64,000 nt of DNA from Flammeovirgaceae bacterium (lineage in GTDB: Bacteria > Bacteroidota > Bacteroidia > Cytophagales > Cyclobacteriaceae), in NCBI GenBank assembly GCA_027487845.1, contig JAIYCV010000039.1, forward strand, positions 62,001 to 126,000. Reading direction: 5' to 3'. The notes below the pieces were generated by a model. It was not told the origin of the DNA. It did not search any database and was given only the letters and a program-made list of their open reading frames with translations. This document shows, in pieces, positions 27,487-34,896 of the stretch; the first letter of the stretch is position 1; each line of letters begins with the position of its first letter. The translations under genes were made by a program, and so were the position numbers.

Positions 27487-27508
27487 AAAGAAAACAGTTT
27501 CAGTTTTT
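27487..27508. promoter_or_regulatory. Putative operator shared with MocR-type gene
   Basis: The sequence AAAGAAAACAGTTTCAGTTT, with one further T, lies 26 nt upstream of the EamA start on the coding-opposite strand. It matches 30637-30657. It contains two tandem CAGTTT units and outer arms AAAAC/GTTTT. Confidence 0.55.
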
Positions 27509-27592
27509 GCTATTTTGACCAGATCAATTTTGCCTTAATCGCTTATTTTTGGGGTTATTTTTAAGTTATCGAGTTGTATTGCTGAGAAATAA

Positions 27593-27628
27593 AAAGAGCT
27601 TACCCAACTTGCGTTGAATAAGCTCTTT
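27593..27628. terminator. Intrinsic terminator
   Basis: AAAGAGCTTA pairs with TAAGCTCTTT across a 16-nt loop, with A/T-rich flanks. It lies downstream of the small secreted-protein gene 27650-27943 on the minus strand. Confidence 0.7.
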
Positions 27629-27649
27629 AAATGTATATTCAAAAAAGAC

Positions 27650-27943
27650 CTAAAGACCCATTGGATGTTTGGATGAAATATCTTTCTTAATTTCTTTTCT
27701 AGCTTCTATGGCAGCAACATTTTGTACTTTTTTTGTAGCGGGTTGCTTATAATTTTCGGCAACTGATATTGCAACCGTTTCTAATTGATTCCTTTTTTTT
27801 GACTTATCCCTCAGTGCATGAGCGGCTTTGTTGGGATGTTTATAGTTATCGACCGAATAAGTGGGATCATGCTTAGATTTATCTTGGCCAAAGGAAATCT
27901 GGAAACTGAAAACGCATGCTAGAATGACGATTATCTTTTTCAT
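27650..27943 (-). CDS. Small secreted basic protein
   Basis: 97 residues. A clear signal peptide (MKKIIVILACVFSFQISFGQ) is followed by a lysine-rich, low-complexity mature part (DKSKKRNQLETVAISVAENY) of about 75 residues. No family recognised. It is flanked by a terminator and lies upstream of none of its neighbours, so is probably its own transcript. Confidence 0.65.
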   Translation of the reverse strand: MKKIIVILACVFSFQISFGQDKSKHDPTYSVDNYKHPNKAAHALRDKSKKRNQLETVAISVAENYKQPATKKVQNVAAIEARKEIKKDISSKHPMGL

Positions 27944-28042
27944 AAGTGTAGCTTTTATCTACACCGATAAACGAACTTGATTGCCCGACATCGATCAGTA
28001 ATTTACCTGATCTAGCATCCGTATTTATACTGATTTTTGGTT

Positions 28043-28681
28043 TTAAATCATTTTTAGCTGAGCCGATTTCTTGATTAACTCGGCCGTATTGTTTGCTTTC
28101 AATTTCTTGAGCAAATTAATTCTGTGCGTTTCTACCGTTCGGTTGCTAATGTCGAGTTGTGCTGCAATTTGCTTTGTGCTAAGCCCCTGTGCAACAAGCT
28201 GTAATACTTCATTTTCGCGAGGGCTTATGTCGGTTTGTTCAATGGCGTGTTGCTCTGAAAGTTGAGTTAAAAGAATAGCATTGACGCTGGCACTAAAATA
28301 TTTTACGCCATTGAAAACGGTTTTTATGGCTCGTTCTAGTTCTTGTTGCTCGATATTTTTTGATAGGTATCCATCGGCACCGCTGCTTATAGCTCGCTTT
28401 ATATATTCGCTTTCTTCATGCATCGTAAGAATAACAACCTTTATTTCCGGGTTTTTTTCTTTGATTTCTTTTAAGGCGTCCAGCCCAGAAAGTAGTGGCA
28501 TTTTAATGTCGGTAAGCACCAGATCGGGTTGTGTTTTTGCAACTATTTCGAGTAACTCTTTTCCGTTTTCGGCTTCTCCTACGAGCTCAACAAAGGGGTT
28601 TTCGCGCTCGATGAGAAGTTTCTTGAACCCTTCGCGAATTAACGCGTGATCATCCGCCAGAACGATTCGAATTTTTGCCAT
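28043..28681 (-). CDS. NarL/LuxR-type response regulator
   Basis: 212 residues. The receiver domain has the acidic pair in LADDHALIREGFKKLL and the phospho-Asp in PDLVLTDIKMPLLSG. The C-terminal LuxR helix-turn-helix is SPRENEVLQLVAQGLSTKQI continuing to TVETHR. It starts 8 nt after the stop of the histidine kinase, so they form a two-component pair. Targets are unknown. Confidence 0.94.
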   Translation of the reverse strand: MAKIRIVLADDHALIREGFKKLLIERENPFVELVGEAENGKELLEIVAKTQPDLVLTDIKMPLLSGLDALKEIKEKNPEIKVVILTMHEESEYIKRAISSGADGYLSKNIEQQELERAIKTVFNGVKYFSASVNAILLTQLSEQHAIEQTDISPRENEVLQLVAQGLSTKQIAAQLDISNRTVETHRINLLKKLKANNTAELIKKSAQLKMI

Positions 28682-28689
28682 ACTCTTTT

Positions 28690-30516
28690 TTAAATCCTTA
28701 CCGGAATAGTGACTTCAATCGAAGTCCCCACGCCTACATTGGAATTTATTTCAATGATTCCGTTCAGTAATTTCGTTCGCTCAGTCATGCTTTGCAATCC
28801 TAATCCGCCAGTTGCCGAAAGCTTTGCATCGAATCCTTTTCCATTGTCTTCAACAAAAAGATATAATTCAGTTTCGCTTTTTCTAACATAGAAATTGATC
28901 TTGGTGGCGTCAGCATGTTTAAGAATGTTATTAAATGCCTCCTGAACAATTCGAAATACCGCAATACTAATCTCAAAAGGTAGGTTTTTTTCTATTTCTT
29001 TCACGTAAGTAAAGTCGATATAAATGCTGCTGTATTTTTTTATGTGCTCACAAAGACCATTTAAAGCAGCTTTCAATCCAAAGTCCAGCAGCACACTCGG
29101 CATAATGTCATACGACACTCGCTTTACTTCATTAATGGTTTCATCTATTAGTAACGAAAGCGCTTGTTTTACTTTACCATCGTCTAGTGCTTGCACCTGA
29201 AGTCTTATGCCCGTAAGATGTTGACCAACGCCATCGTGAAGGTCTTGAACAATTCGCTTTCGCTCGTTTTCTTGGCCTTGGAGAAGAGCGGAGGCCTTTT
29301 CGCGCGAAAGTTTAATTTGTTGTTCTGATAACTCTCTCAATTTGTCTCTCATTTGAATCAACGACTTGCCAATCACATCGAATTCACTGAGTGTATCAAA
29401 AGAAGCAGTGAAGTAGCCCGAACCAATTTTGTCGGCAAAATTAGCTGTTTGCTGATAGCCAAAGATCAGACGATCGATGGCAATCGAAATTTGACTCACT
29501 TCTTTTACGCCAGGCCTTTTCGTTTCTAATGCCGGTATTTTTCCCAATGCCAGCAACTCAATTCTATCTTTTAGCTTTAGAATCGGTTTTGAAATTGAAG
29601 TGGAGATGAAGACAGTCAACACTACTACTATTGCTAGCGTTAGTAGCGCGATGGCCACGATGTAGTTCCGCATGCGGCCAACAGGCGCCATTGCCTCTTC
29701 GAAGTCGATTTCTGAGATGATGGCGAAATCCAAATAAGGGGTATTAATTTTTCGATACACACTAACCACTTTAACATCCCGATAGTCATTAATTATTCCA
29801 GTGCTATCCTTCCCATCAAAGACATGTTTTGTTGCCTCCGTTGCCACTGTTATTTCAATCGGTTTTTTTCGTTGAATAAACCGTGATTCGGATCTCATTT
29901 TTTTGTCCATCGCAACGAGGTACGATTCGCCTGTGCTACCCATTCCGGTGCGCTCGTTCAAAATTTTTTGAATTTTAGAAAAATCTTCCAAAATGAACAG
30001 CGTCAATTCACCTGAACCATTCCTCAATAATGGGAGCACGTAAACTAACTGGCTCGAGGGCAATGCGCTTTTCTCTGACTGATCTATGATCTGAAAACGT
30101 TGCTTTGCCTTCGTACTACTTACTAAATTTTTCATTAGTTGATTGTTGAGACTGTCTGAGGGAATGCTGATAATAGGTCGATCAAGTGAATCCGCTACTA
30201 AAATCGACTTAAACTCATAGGTATCTTGAATAAGCTCAAGTTCTGATTTTAAATGCGTGTAGGGTGTTTCGTTAATTCTTTTTACCTGAGCCAGAAGCTC
30301 TCTTTCAATTTGTTTGAAATATTCTTCAATGTGGGTTTTCTTTAAAATGTTAACAGACGATAGTTGATTTTGAGTTCTTTGAATGACCGCACTGCTCATG
30401 AAAAAATAGAAAACTACTGATAGACTGAGTATCGCGAATCCGGCCACAGCAACATGCGAAATAAACAGTGTGTTGAAAATAGTTCTGATTTTCATTCGAA
30501 GAGTTGTTGCTGGCAA
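28690..30516 (-). CDS. Sensor histidine kinase (NarX/DegS type) with periplasmic sensor domain
   Basis: 608 residues (an in-frame ATG at 30495, MKIRTIFNTLFI, is an equally good start). Order: transmembrane helix 1 near residue 15-40; a large extracytoplasmic domain resembling dCache (EDFSKIQKILNERTGMGSTG; FAIISEIDFEEAMAPV); transmembrane helix 2 (YIVAIALLTLAIVVVLTVFI); a HAMP domain; the HisKA_3 H-box RKRIVQDLHDGVGQHLTGIR; and the HATPase domain with DNGKGFD and GGLGLQSMTER. It phosphorylates the NarL-type regulator encoded 8 nt downstream. The signal is unknown. Confidence 0.93.
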   Translation of the reverse strand: MPATTLRMKIRTIFNTLFISHVAVAGFAILSLSVVFYFFMSSAVIQRTQNQLSSVNILKKTHIEEYFKQIERELLAQVKRINETPYTHLKSELELIQDTYEFKSILVADSLDRPIISIPSDSLNNQLMKNLVSSTKAKQRFQIIDQSEKSALPSSQLVYVLPLLRNGSGELTLFILEDFSKIQKILNERTGMGSTGESYLVAMDKKMRSESRFIQRKKPIEITVATEATKHVFDGKDSTGIINDYRDVKVVSVYRKINTPYLDFAIISEIDFEEAMAPVGRMRNYIVAIALLTLAIVVVLTVFISTSISKPILKLKDRIELLALGKIPALETKRPGVKEVSQISIAIDRLIFGYQQTANFADKIGSGYFTASFDTLSEFDVIGKSLIQMRDKLRELSEQQIKLSREKASALLQGQENERKRIVQDLHDGVGQHLTGIRLQVQALDDGKVKQALSLLIDETINEVKRVSYDIMPSVLLDFGLKAALNGLCEHIKKYSSIYIDFTYVKEIEKNLPFEISIAVFRIVQEAFNNILKHADATKINFYVRKSETELYLFVEDNGKGFDAKLSATGGLGLQSMTERTKLLNGIIEINSNVGVGTSIEVTIPVRI

Positions 30517-30602
30517 CAGAGCAAAACTACGGTGATACTTTCTAATGCCAAAAGTAGTTGGAATATTTCCGAAAAGGCGAACTCCTTTAGTTTTTGCGGG
30601 AG

Positions 30603-30632
30603 TTGCTTTCTTTCAGCAAAATTCTACTTTTG
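30603..30632 (+). promoter_or_regulatory. Putative promoter of the MocR-type gene
   Basis: TTG at 30603-30605 and TACTTTTG at 30625-30632 are 19 nt apart, resembling the Bacteroidota TTG / TAnnTTTG promoter. The putative operator starts 4 nt downstream. Confidence 0.4.
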
Positions 30633-30636
30633 TAAC

Positions 30637-30657
30637 AAAGAAAACAGTTTCAGTTTT
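30637..30657. promoter_or_regulatory. Putative MocR operator
   Basis: The sequence AAAGAAAACAGTTTCAGTTT, with one further T, lies just after the putative -7 box and 24 nt before the start codon. It matches 27487-27508 in front of the EamA exporter. Both copies are also followed by ATCAATTTT at a similar distance. Confidence 0.55.
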
Positions 30658-30681
30658 AGTAAAAGCAAGCATATCAATTTT

Positions 30682-32100
30682 ATGGATCAGGAGCACTTGT
30701 ATGTGGAAGTTGCCGATAGGATAGAACAACTAATTTCTAAGAAATCATTGAAAGTGGGAGATCGGTTGCTTTCGGTAAGGTCACTTTCAAAAGAACAAGG
30801 CATTAGTCTTAGCACTGCTTTTCAAGCATATTATCATTTAGAAAGTAAGGGTTTGATAGAAGCTCGCCCTCAATCGGGTTACTATATCAAGTATTCCCCG
30901 AAACATACTTTGCAGGTGCCGTTGTGTTGTGAACCGATTGACGAGGTTGTGCCCGTAAGTTTGGACGATATGATTTCAAGCGTGTATCGCGATCTTCGGT
31001 CGGATAAGCTTACCAATTTTACTATGGGTGCGCCAAGTTTCAAGCTGCTGCCTGCCGCCAAGCTGAATAAATCTGTTTTGCAAGCCCTCCGCGAATCCAA
31101 CGACAGTTGTCTCAACTATGAACATATACAGGGAAACTCGCAATTACGTCAGCAAATAGCGCGTCAGTCGTTCAATTGGGGCGGGGCGCTCAGTGAGGAG
31201 GATGTGGTAGTTACCGCGGGCTGTATGGAAGCATTATCGCTGTGCTTGAAAGCGGTTACACACCCGGGCGATGCGGTAGCCATTGAAAGCCCCACTTATT
31301 TTGGGATTTTTCAGGTAATGGAAAGTTTGGGATTAAAAGTGGTAGAGGTACCCGCAGATCCTGCCAAAGGTCCTGACTTGTCGTATCTTGAGCAGGCCAT
31401 TAAAAAGTTTAACATCAAAGCATGCCTTTTCGTATGCAATTTCAATAACCCGTTGGGTAGTTGCATGCCAGACGAGAAGAAGAAGCAATTGGTAGAAATG
31501 CTTGCCAAAAAGGAAATACCGTTGATTGAAGATGATATTTATGGTGAGTTGTATTTCGGCAAGACAAGGCCAAAAACCTGCAAGACTTTTGATAAGAAAG
31601 GATTGGTGTTGCAATGCAGTTCTTTTTCAAAATCGCTGGCACCCGGATATCGCATTGGCTGGATAGTGCCAGGAAAATTTAAAGAGAAGATCATTCAACT
31701 TAAGCGAATGAACAATGTTTCGACCAATACCTTGGCGCAGGTGGCTATTGCTCACTTCCTTCAGAACGGACGGTATGAACTGCATCTGCGTCATCTTAGA
31801 AAAGCCCTGCACACCCAATGCTTGAAATATACACAAGCAATAGCGGAATATTTCCCGGAAGATACGCGGATGACACGTCCCGAAGGAGGTTTTACACTTT
31901 GGGTGGAAATGAACAAAAAGGCGGATGGTTACAAACTACACAAGCGTGCCTTAAAGCAGGGCATCGGCATTGCGCCAGGTCAAATATTCTCTTCCCAGGG
32001 TCAGTTCCATAATTTTTTCAGACTTAGCTACGGCCAACCGTGGGATGCCAAGATAGATCAAGGGCTGAAAACACTAGCGGAGTTAGTGAGACGGTTTTAA
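30682..32100 (+). CDS. MocR-type regulator: GntR helix-turn-helix fused to aminotransferase fold
   Basis: About 472 residues from ATG 30682. Longer in-frame upstream sequence overlaps the divergent kinase gene and is not protein-like. The N-terminal winged helix-turn-helix (LYVEVADRIEQLISKKSLKV; LSVRSLSKEQGISLSTAFQA) is GntR-type. The remainder is a fold-type I PLP domain with the lysine motif CSSFSKSLAPGYRIGW. Such PdxR/MocR proteins sense PLP or amino compounds and control transport or metabolic genes. A matching upstream motif at the EamA gene points to that exporter as a target, which is inference. Confidence 0.92.
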   Translation: MDQEHLYVEVADRIEQLISKKSLKVGDRLLSVRSLSKEQGISLSTAFQAYYHLESKGLIEARPQSGYYIKYSPKHTLQVPLCCEPIDEVVPVSLDDMISSVYRDLRSDKLTNFTMGAPSFKLLPAAKLNKSVLQALRESNDSCLNYEHIQGNSQLRQQIARQSFNWGGALSEEDVVVTAGCMEALSLCLKAVTHPGDAVAIESPTYFGIFQVMESLGLKVVEVPADPAKGPDLSYLEQAIKKFNIKACLFVCNFNNPLGSCMPDEKKKQLVEMLAKKEIPLIEDDIYGELYFGKTRPKTCKTFDKKGLVLQCSSFSKSLAPGYRIGWIVPGKFKEKIIQLKRMNNVSTNTLAQVAIAHFLQNGRYELHLRHLRKALHTQCLKYTQAIAEYFPEDTRMTRPEGGFTLWVEMNKKADGYKLHKRALKQGIGIAPGQIFSSQGQFHNFFRLSYGQPWDAKIDQGLKTLAELVRRF

Positions 32101-32156
32101 CAATATCAAAAGGGTTGACTTTTAGTTTACAATTTAGTTTTACTTATTTTTACGAT

Positions 32157-32351
32157 ATGAGTACAATCTTGATAAAAGCGGATAAAAGCAGCAATAAAAT
32201 TCTCGCTAGCCTTGCCGAAAAGCTAGGCGGAAGCGTGATAGACGTGAATGACGAGCAGTTTGAAGATTTAATGCTTGGCACTCTGATGGACAGGGTTAAA
32301 ACTGGCAAAACAGTTTCTAAAGCAGCTATCTTAAAAAAATTAAGAACCTAA
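32157..32351 (+). CDS. Antitoxin of RelE/ParE-type pair
   Basis: 64 residues from ATG 32157. Pattern MSTILIKADKSSNKILASLA, then DEQFEDLMLGTLMDRVKTGK and an RT-rich end, is the layout of small toxin-binding antitoxins that pair with RelE-like toxins. The stop overlaps the toxin ATG (TAATG at 32349-32353). Confidence 0.75.
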   Translation: MSTILIKADKSSNKILASLAEKLGGSVIDVNDEQFEDLMLGTLMDRVKTGKTVSKAAILKKLRT

Positions 32352-32620
32352 TGCTTGTCGAATTCGATAAGTCTTTTGAAAAGTCAATAAGCAAGATTAA
32401 AGATAAGTCGCTGTTCCCTAAAATTGAGAAAGTAATCTCGCTACTTGAAGCAGCGGATTCTTTATTGGCCATCGCAAGTATAAAAAAAATGAGTGGATTT
32501 AAGACTTACTACCGGTACAGATTGGGCGACTACCGAATCGGAATTGAGAAGCTATCGGAAAGCAAAGTTAGATTAATCACTATTGCTCACCGAAAGGACA
32601 TCTACAGCGTTTTTCGATGA
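32351..32620 (+). CDS. RelE/ParE-family toxin
   Basis: 89 residues. Typical RelE features: VEFDKSFEKSISKIKDKSLF at the N-terminus, KMSGFKTYYRYRLGDYRIGI in the middle with the catalytic-like arginines, and IAHRKDIYSVF at the C-terminus. Such toxins cut mRNA on the ribosome or act on gyrase. It is translationally coupled to the antitoxin by a 1-nt stop/start overlap. Confidence 0.82.
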   Translation: MLVEFDKSFEKSISKIKDKSLFPKIEKVISLLEAADSLLAIASIKKMSGFKTYYRYRLGDYRIGIEKLSESKVRLITIAHRKDIYSVFR

Positions 32621-32696
32621 CCTCACAGGAATTGGAAACCGTAAAAACCGAAACTTTTAATCTGAAATTTGAAATCTAAATTCGTTAACTAGTTGT

Positions 32697-32704
32697 TATC
32701 TTTG
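32697..32704 (+). promoter_or_regulatory. Putative -7 box of sodA
   Basis: TATCTTTG fits TAnnTTTG and lies 35 nt before the ATG of sodA. A TTTG upstream is 25 nt away, more than usual, so the promoter is only tentative. Confidence 0.35.
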
Positions 32705-32738
32705 AACATTAAATAGTCACACTAAAACTTAAAATAAT

Positions 32739-33341
32739 ATGCCATTTACACTGCCAGCCCTTCCTTACGCGTTTGCTGCTTTAGAACCTCACATCGATGC
32801 AAAAACCATGGAAATTCATCATGGTAAACATCACAACGCTTATGTTACTAACTTAAACAATGCCCTTGCGGGAACCGATGGCGAAAAACTTAGCCTAGAG
32901 GAAATCAATAAAACGATTTCAAAATTTCCTATGCCTGTAAGAAACAACGGGGGAGGCCATTGGAATCACTCATTCTTCTGGACGATCCTTGGCCCAAATG
33001 CAGGCGGAGCGCCAATTGGAAAGTTAGCCGATGCCATTAATGCCGCTTTTGGGTCTTTCGATGAGTTTAAAACGAAATTTGCTGCTGCTGCCACCACTCG
33101 GTTTGGCTCAGGTTGGGCGTGGTTAATTAAAGATGCGTCAGGTAAACTGGCCATTACCTCAACACCTAACCAAGACAATCCGTTGATGGATATCGCAGAA
33201 GTAAAAGGAACACCTCTTTTTGGTCTTGACGTTTGGGAACACGCCTACTATTTGCATTACCAAAATCGCAGACCCGATTACATCGCTGCTTTTTGGAATG
33301 TGGTAAACTGGAGTGAGGTAGCTAAAAAGTTTGAAGCGTAG
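32739..33341 (+). CDS. sodA: Superoxide dismutase, Fe/Mn family
   Basis: 200 residues, full length. Metal ligands are seen in the N-terminal helix ([15 protein letters not shown]) and in [20 protein letters not shown] (Asp and His). The active-site [13 protein letters not shown] is also present. It converts superoxide to oxygen and peroxide in the cytoplasm. The last 77 codons and the terminator are duplicated at 34509-34800. The final about 95 nt of the gene are almost identical between copies, while upstream codons differ mostly at silent positions. Confidence 0.97.
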   Translation: MPFTLPALPYAFAALEPHIDAKTMEIHHGKHHNAYVTNLNNALAGTDGEKLSLEEINKTISKFPMPVRNNGGGHWNHSFFWTILGPNAGGAPIGKLADAINAAFGSFDEFKTKFAAAATTRFGSGWAWLIKDASGKLAITSTPNQDNPLMDIAEVKGTPLFGLDVWEHAYYLHYQNRRPDYIAAFWNVVNWSEVAKKFEA

Positions 33342-33369
33342 GATTTCCTTCTCTTAATTTGATAAAGAA

Positions 33370-33395
33370 AAGTCTCCCGAGCGGAGACTTTTTTT
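33370..33395 (+). terminator. sodA terminator
   Basis: AAGTCTCC pairs with GGAGACTT around loop CGAGC, followed by a T-run. The duplicated gene end carries a matching terminator at 34761-34787. Confidence 0.85.
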
Positions 33396-33403
33396 GTTCT
33401 ACC

Positions 33404-33446
33404 TATTCAAATCAAAGATTTGATGACACCGTGGTGTAGTCGGAGG
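33404..33446 (+). repeat. Palindromic repeat of the sodA region, copy a
   Basis: Contains CAAATCAAAGATTTG (an internal palindrome) followed by ATGACACCGTGGTGTAGTCGG. Related copies at 34364-34416 (inverted), 34455-34510 and 34795-34840. The stretch up to 33620 holds further hairpins, CGGGATTTAAAAATCCCG (33545-33562) and GTTCGACAA/TTGTCGAAC (33574-33604), and no gene. Confidence 0.65.
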
Positions 33447-33620
33447 GTAAGCCATGCGGGGGAGAGCACGCGTTGCAAACGCGCGCTAGCGGGGGTTAAT
33501 TTGCACCCACAACACTAACAAAGACGAGAGTAGTATTCACCTTACGGGATTTAAAAATCCCGTGTTATCTGTAGTTCGACAATCGCTCCGCTAACTTGTC
33601 GAACAGCTTGGTTTCGTGCC

Positions 33621-34022
33621 TTAGTCGTCAACCCAATTTTTAATTTTAATTCCGTCCATTCTGTCGAAGTCCGAAACATTTCTTGTAACAAGAATAAAAT
33701 TGTTTGAAATAGCTGTCGCTCCAATCAACAAATCAAAATCGTCTAATGATTGTCCTTTTTTGCGAAGTCTTGCTTTCTCTTTAGCGTAAATGTCGAGTGA
33801 ATTGTAGATAGGGATTATCGAGAATTTTCTACAAAAGTTGTCAATGGTTTTTCTGTTCTTTTCTTTGTTTTGGCTGTTCTCAGCTCCGAATTTCAGTTCA
33901 GCAATAGTCACTTCTGAAACAAAGCAGTTTTCAAGACCCGCGTCATCAATCTTCTCTTTGATACTGTATTCGTTACCTAGAAAGTGAATACAAATGTTTG
34001 TGTCAAGAAGGTACTTTTTCAA
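33621..34022 (-). CDS. VapC-like PIN-domain ribonuclease toxin
   Basis: 133 residues. Acidic PIN residues are visible in KYLLDTNICIHFL, in VTIAELKFGAEN and in DDFDLLIGATAISNNFILVT with a terminal DFDRMDGI. The start is TTG at 34022, forming a 4-nt TTGA overlap with the antitoxin stop; such a weak start fits translational coupling. VapC enzymes cut tRNA or rRNA. The pair sits between the two copies of the sodA 3' end. Confidence 0.85.
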   Translation of the reverse strand: MKKYLLDTNICIHFLGNEYSIKEKIDDAGLENCFVSEVTIAELKFGAENSQNKEKNRKTIDNFCRKFSIIPIYNSLDIYAKEKARLRKKGQSLDDFDLLIGATAISNNFILVTRNVSDFDRMDGIKIKNWVDD

Positions 34023-34282
34023 AATGCTTCAATCTTTCGGCTAAAATTTCTACTTTCCTTTAGATCTTTTATCAAGTCGTCACTCGATTTGTCGAAGATG
34101 AACGCACCACACAAATCGTCTAATGATTTGTCATACTTCTTCTCGGTCTGCTTTTTTGAGCTTTTAAGTGAGTCCGAAAGTTTAGATATTAATTCAAGCT
34201 TATTGTCGGCACTTAGGTTCTCCAAAAGTCCTAAATAACTGTCTATTAGGTTGAATTTTAAATTGGCTTCCTTCATATTCAT
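34019..34282 (-). CDS. Antitoxin of VapC-like pair
   Basis: 87 residues, very charged and helical (IDSYLGLLENLSADNKLELI; KLSDSLKSSKKQTEKKYDKS). It overlaps the toxin start. No named antitoxin fold is recognised. The pairing, size and overlap support the role. Confidence 0.68.
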   Translation of the reverse strand: MNMKEANLKFNLIDSYLGLLENLSADNKLELISKLSDSLKSSKKQTEKKYDKSLDDLCGAFIFDKSSDDLIKDLKESRNFSRKIEAF

Positions 34283-34363
34283 TTAATTGATCCTTCAAAA
34301 ATAACCAATTTTTTCGGCTCTACCCTTTTTGGTGTTTTGCGGAGGAGAGGCGGGCGGCTCCAA

Positions 34364-34416
34364 GGCTTGGCGTAATCTCCGACTACGTCAACGCGTTAGC
34401 AAATCTAAGATTTGCC
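34364..34416 (-). repeat. Palindromic repeat, copy b (inverted)
   Basis: GGCTTGGCGTAATCTCCGAC then TACGTCA and AAATCTAAGATTTGCC: the reverse of the layout of copy c (34455-34510), with which it can pair over some 50 nt. Confidence 0.6.
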
Positions 34417-34454
34417 GAACACAAAATCTCAAAATATAAATTGGCAAAGACCAT

Positions 34455-34510
34455 CTATTCAAATCAAAGATTTGATGACACCGTGACGTAGTCTGAGACT
34501 CGCCAAGCGG
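34455..34510 (+). repeat. Palindromic repeat, copy c
   Basis: CTATTCAAATCAAAGATTTG, then ATGACACCGTGACGTAGTCT and CGCCAAGCGG. It joins directly to the duplicated sodA fragment, so the repeat marks the duplication junction. Confidence 0.65.
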
Positions 34511-34736
34511 GCATGGTTAATTAAAGATGCTTCGGGCAAATTAGCGATTACATCTACACCCAACCAAGACAATCCGTTGATGGATATTGCTGAGGTAAAA
34601 GGTACACCTGTGCTTGGGTTAGATGTGTGGGAACATGCATACTATTTACATTATCAAAATCGCAGACCCGATTACATCGCTGCCTTTTGGAATGTGGTAA
34701 ACTGGAGTGAGGTAGCTAAAAAGTTTGAAGCGTAGG
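34509..34736 (+). pseudogene. Duplicated 3' fragment of sodA
   Basis: Encodes the last about 75 residues of SodA in frame, from the region [20 protein letters not shown] to KKFEA and the stop. Compared with sodA the protein differs in only about two residues, while many codons differ silently over the first half. The last 95 nt are almost identical. No start codon or upstream half is present, so it is not a functional gene. Confidence 0.88.
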
Positions 34737-34760
34737 ATTTCTCTCGCTTATTTATACTGG

Positions 34761-34787
34761 AAAGTCTCCCAAGTGGAGACTTTTTTT
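34761..34787 (+). terminator. Terminator of the duplicated sodA fragment
   Basis: AAAGTCTCC pairs with GGAGACTTT around CAAGT, then a T-run. It is a diverged copy of 33370-33395. Confidence 0.8.
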
Positions 34788-34794
34788 GTTCTAC

Positions 34795-34840
34795 CTATTC
34801 AAATCAATGACTTGATTACACGGTGACGTACGCCAAGCGA
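34795..34840 (+). repeat. Palindromic repeat, copy d
   Basis: CTATTCAAATCAATGACTTG, then ATTACACGGTGACGTACGCC and AAGCGAGG. A diverged copy of the repeat that follows sodA itself, so repeat and gene end were duplicated together. Confidence 0.55.
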
Positions 34841-34896
34841 GGGTTTGCACGTTACCCCGCCTGACGCAAAACCCGAGTTAGCGGTTCTGGCATTTG

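Larger units (their letters stand above)
34283..34896. other. Intergenic stretch with repeats and a duplicated sodA 3' end
   Basis: About 610 nt without an intact gene. From left: an inverted copy (34364-34416) and a direct copy (34455-34510) of the palindromic repeat facing each other, then a 3' fragment of sodA with its terminator (34509-34787), then a further repeat copy (34795-34840). It ends before the DUF262 gene. Confidence 0.7.

Noticed and set aside
30454..30681. Longer N-terminus for the MocR-type protein
   Set aside because: The added 76 residues overlap the divergent kinase gene, span its promoter region and look non-protein (Cys/Ser/Phe-rich).
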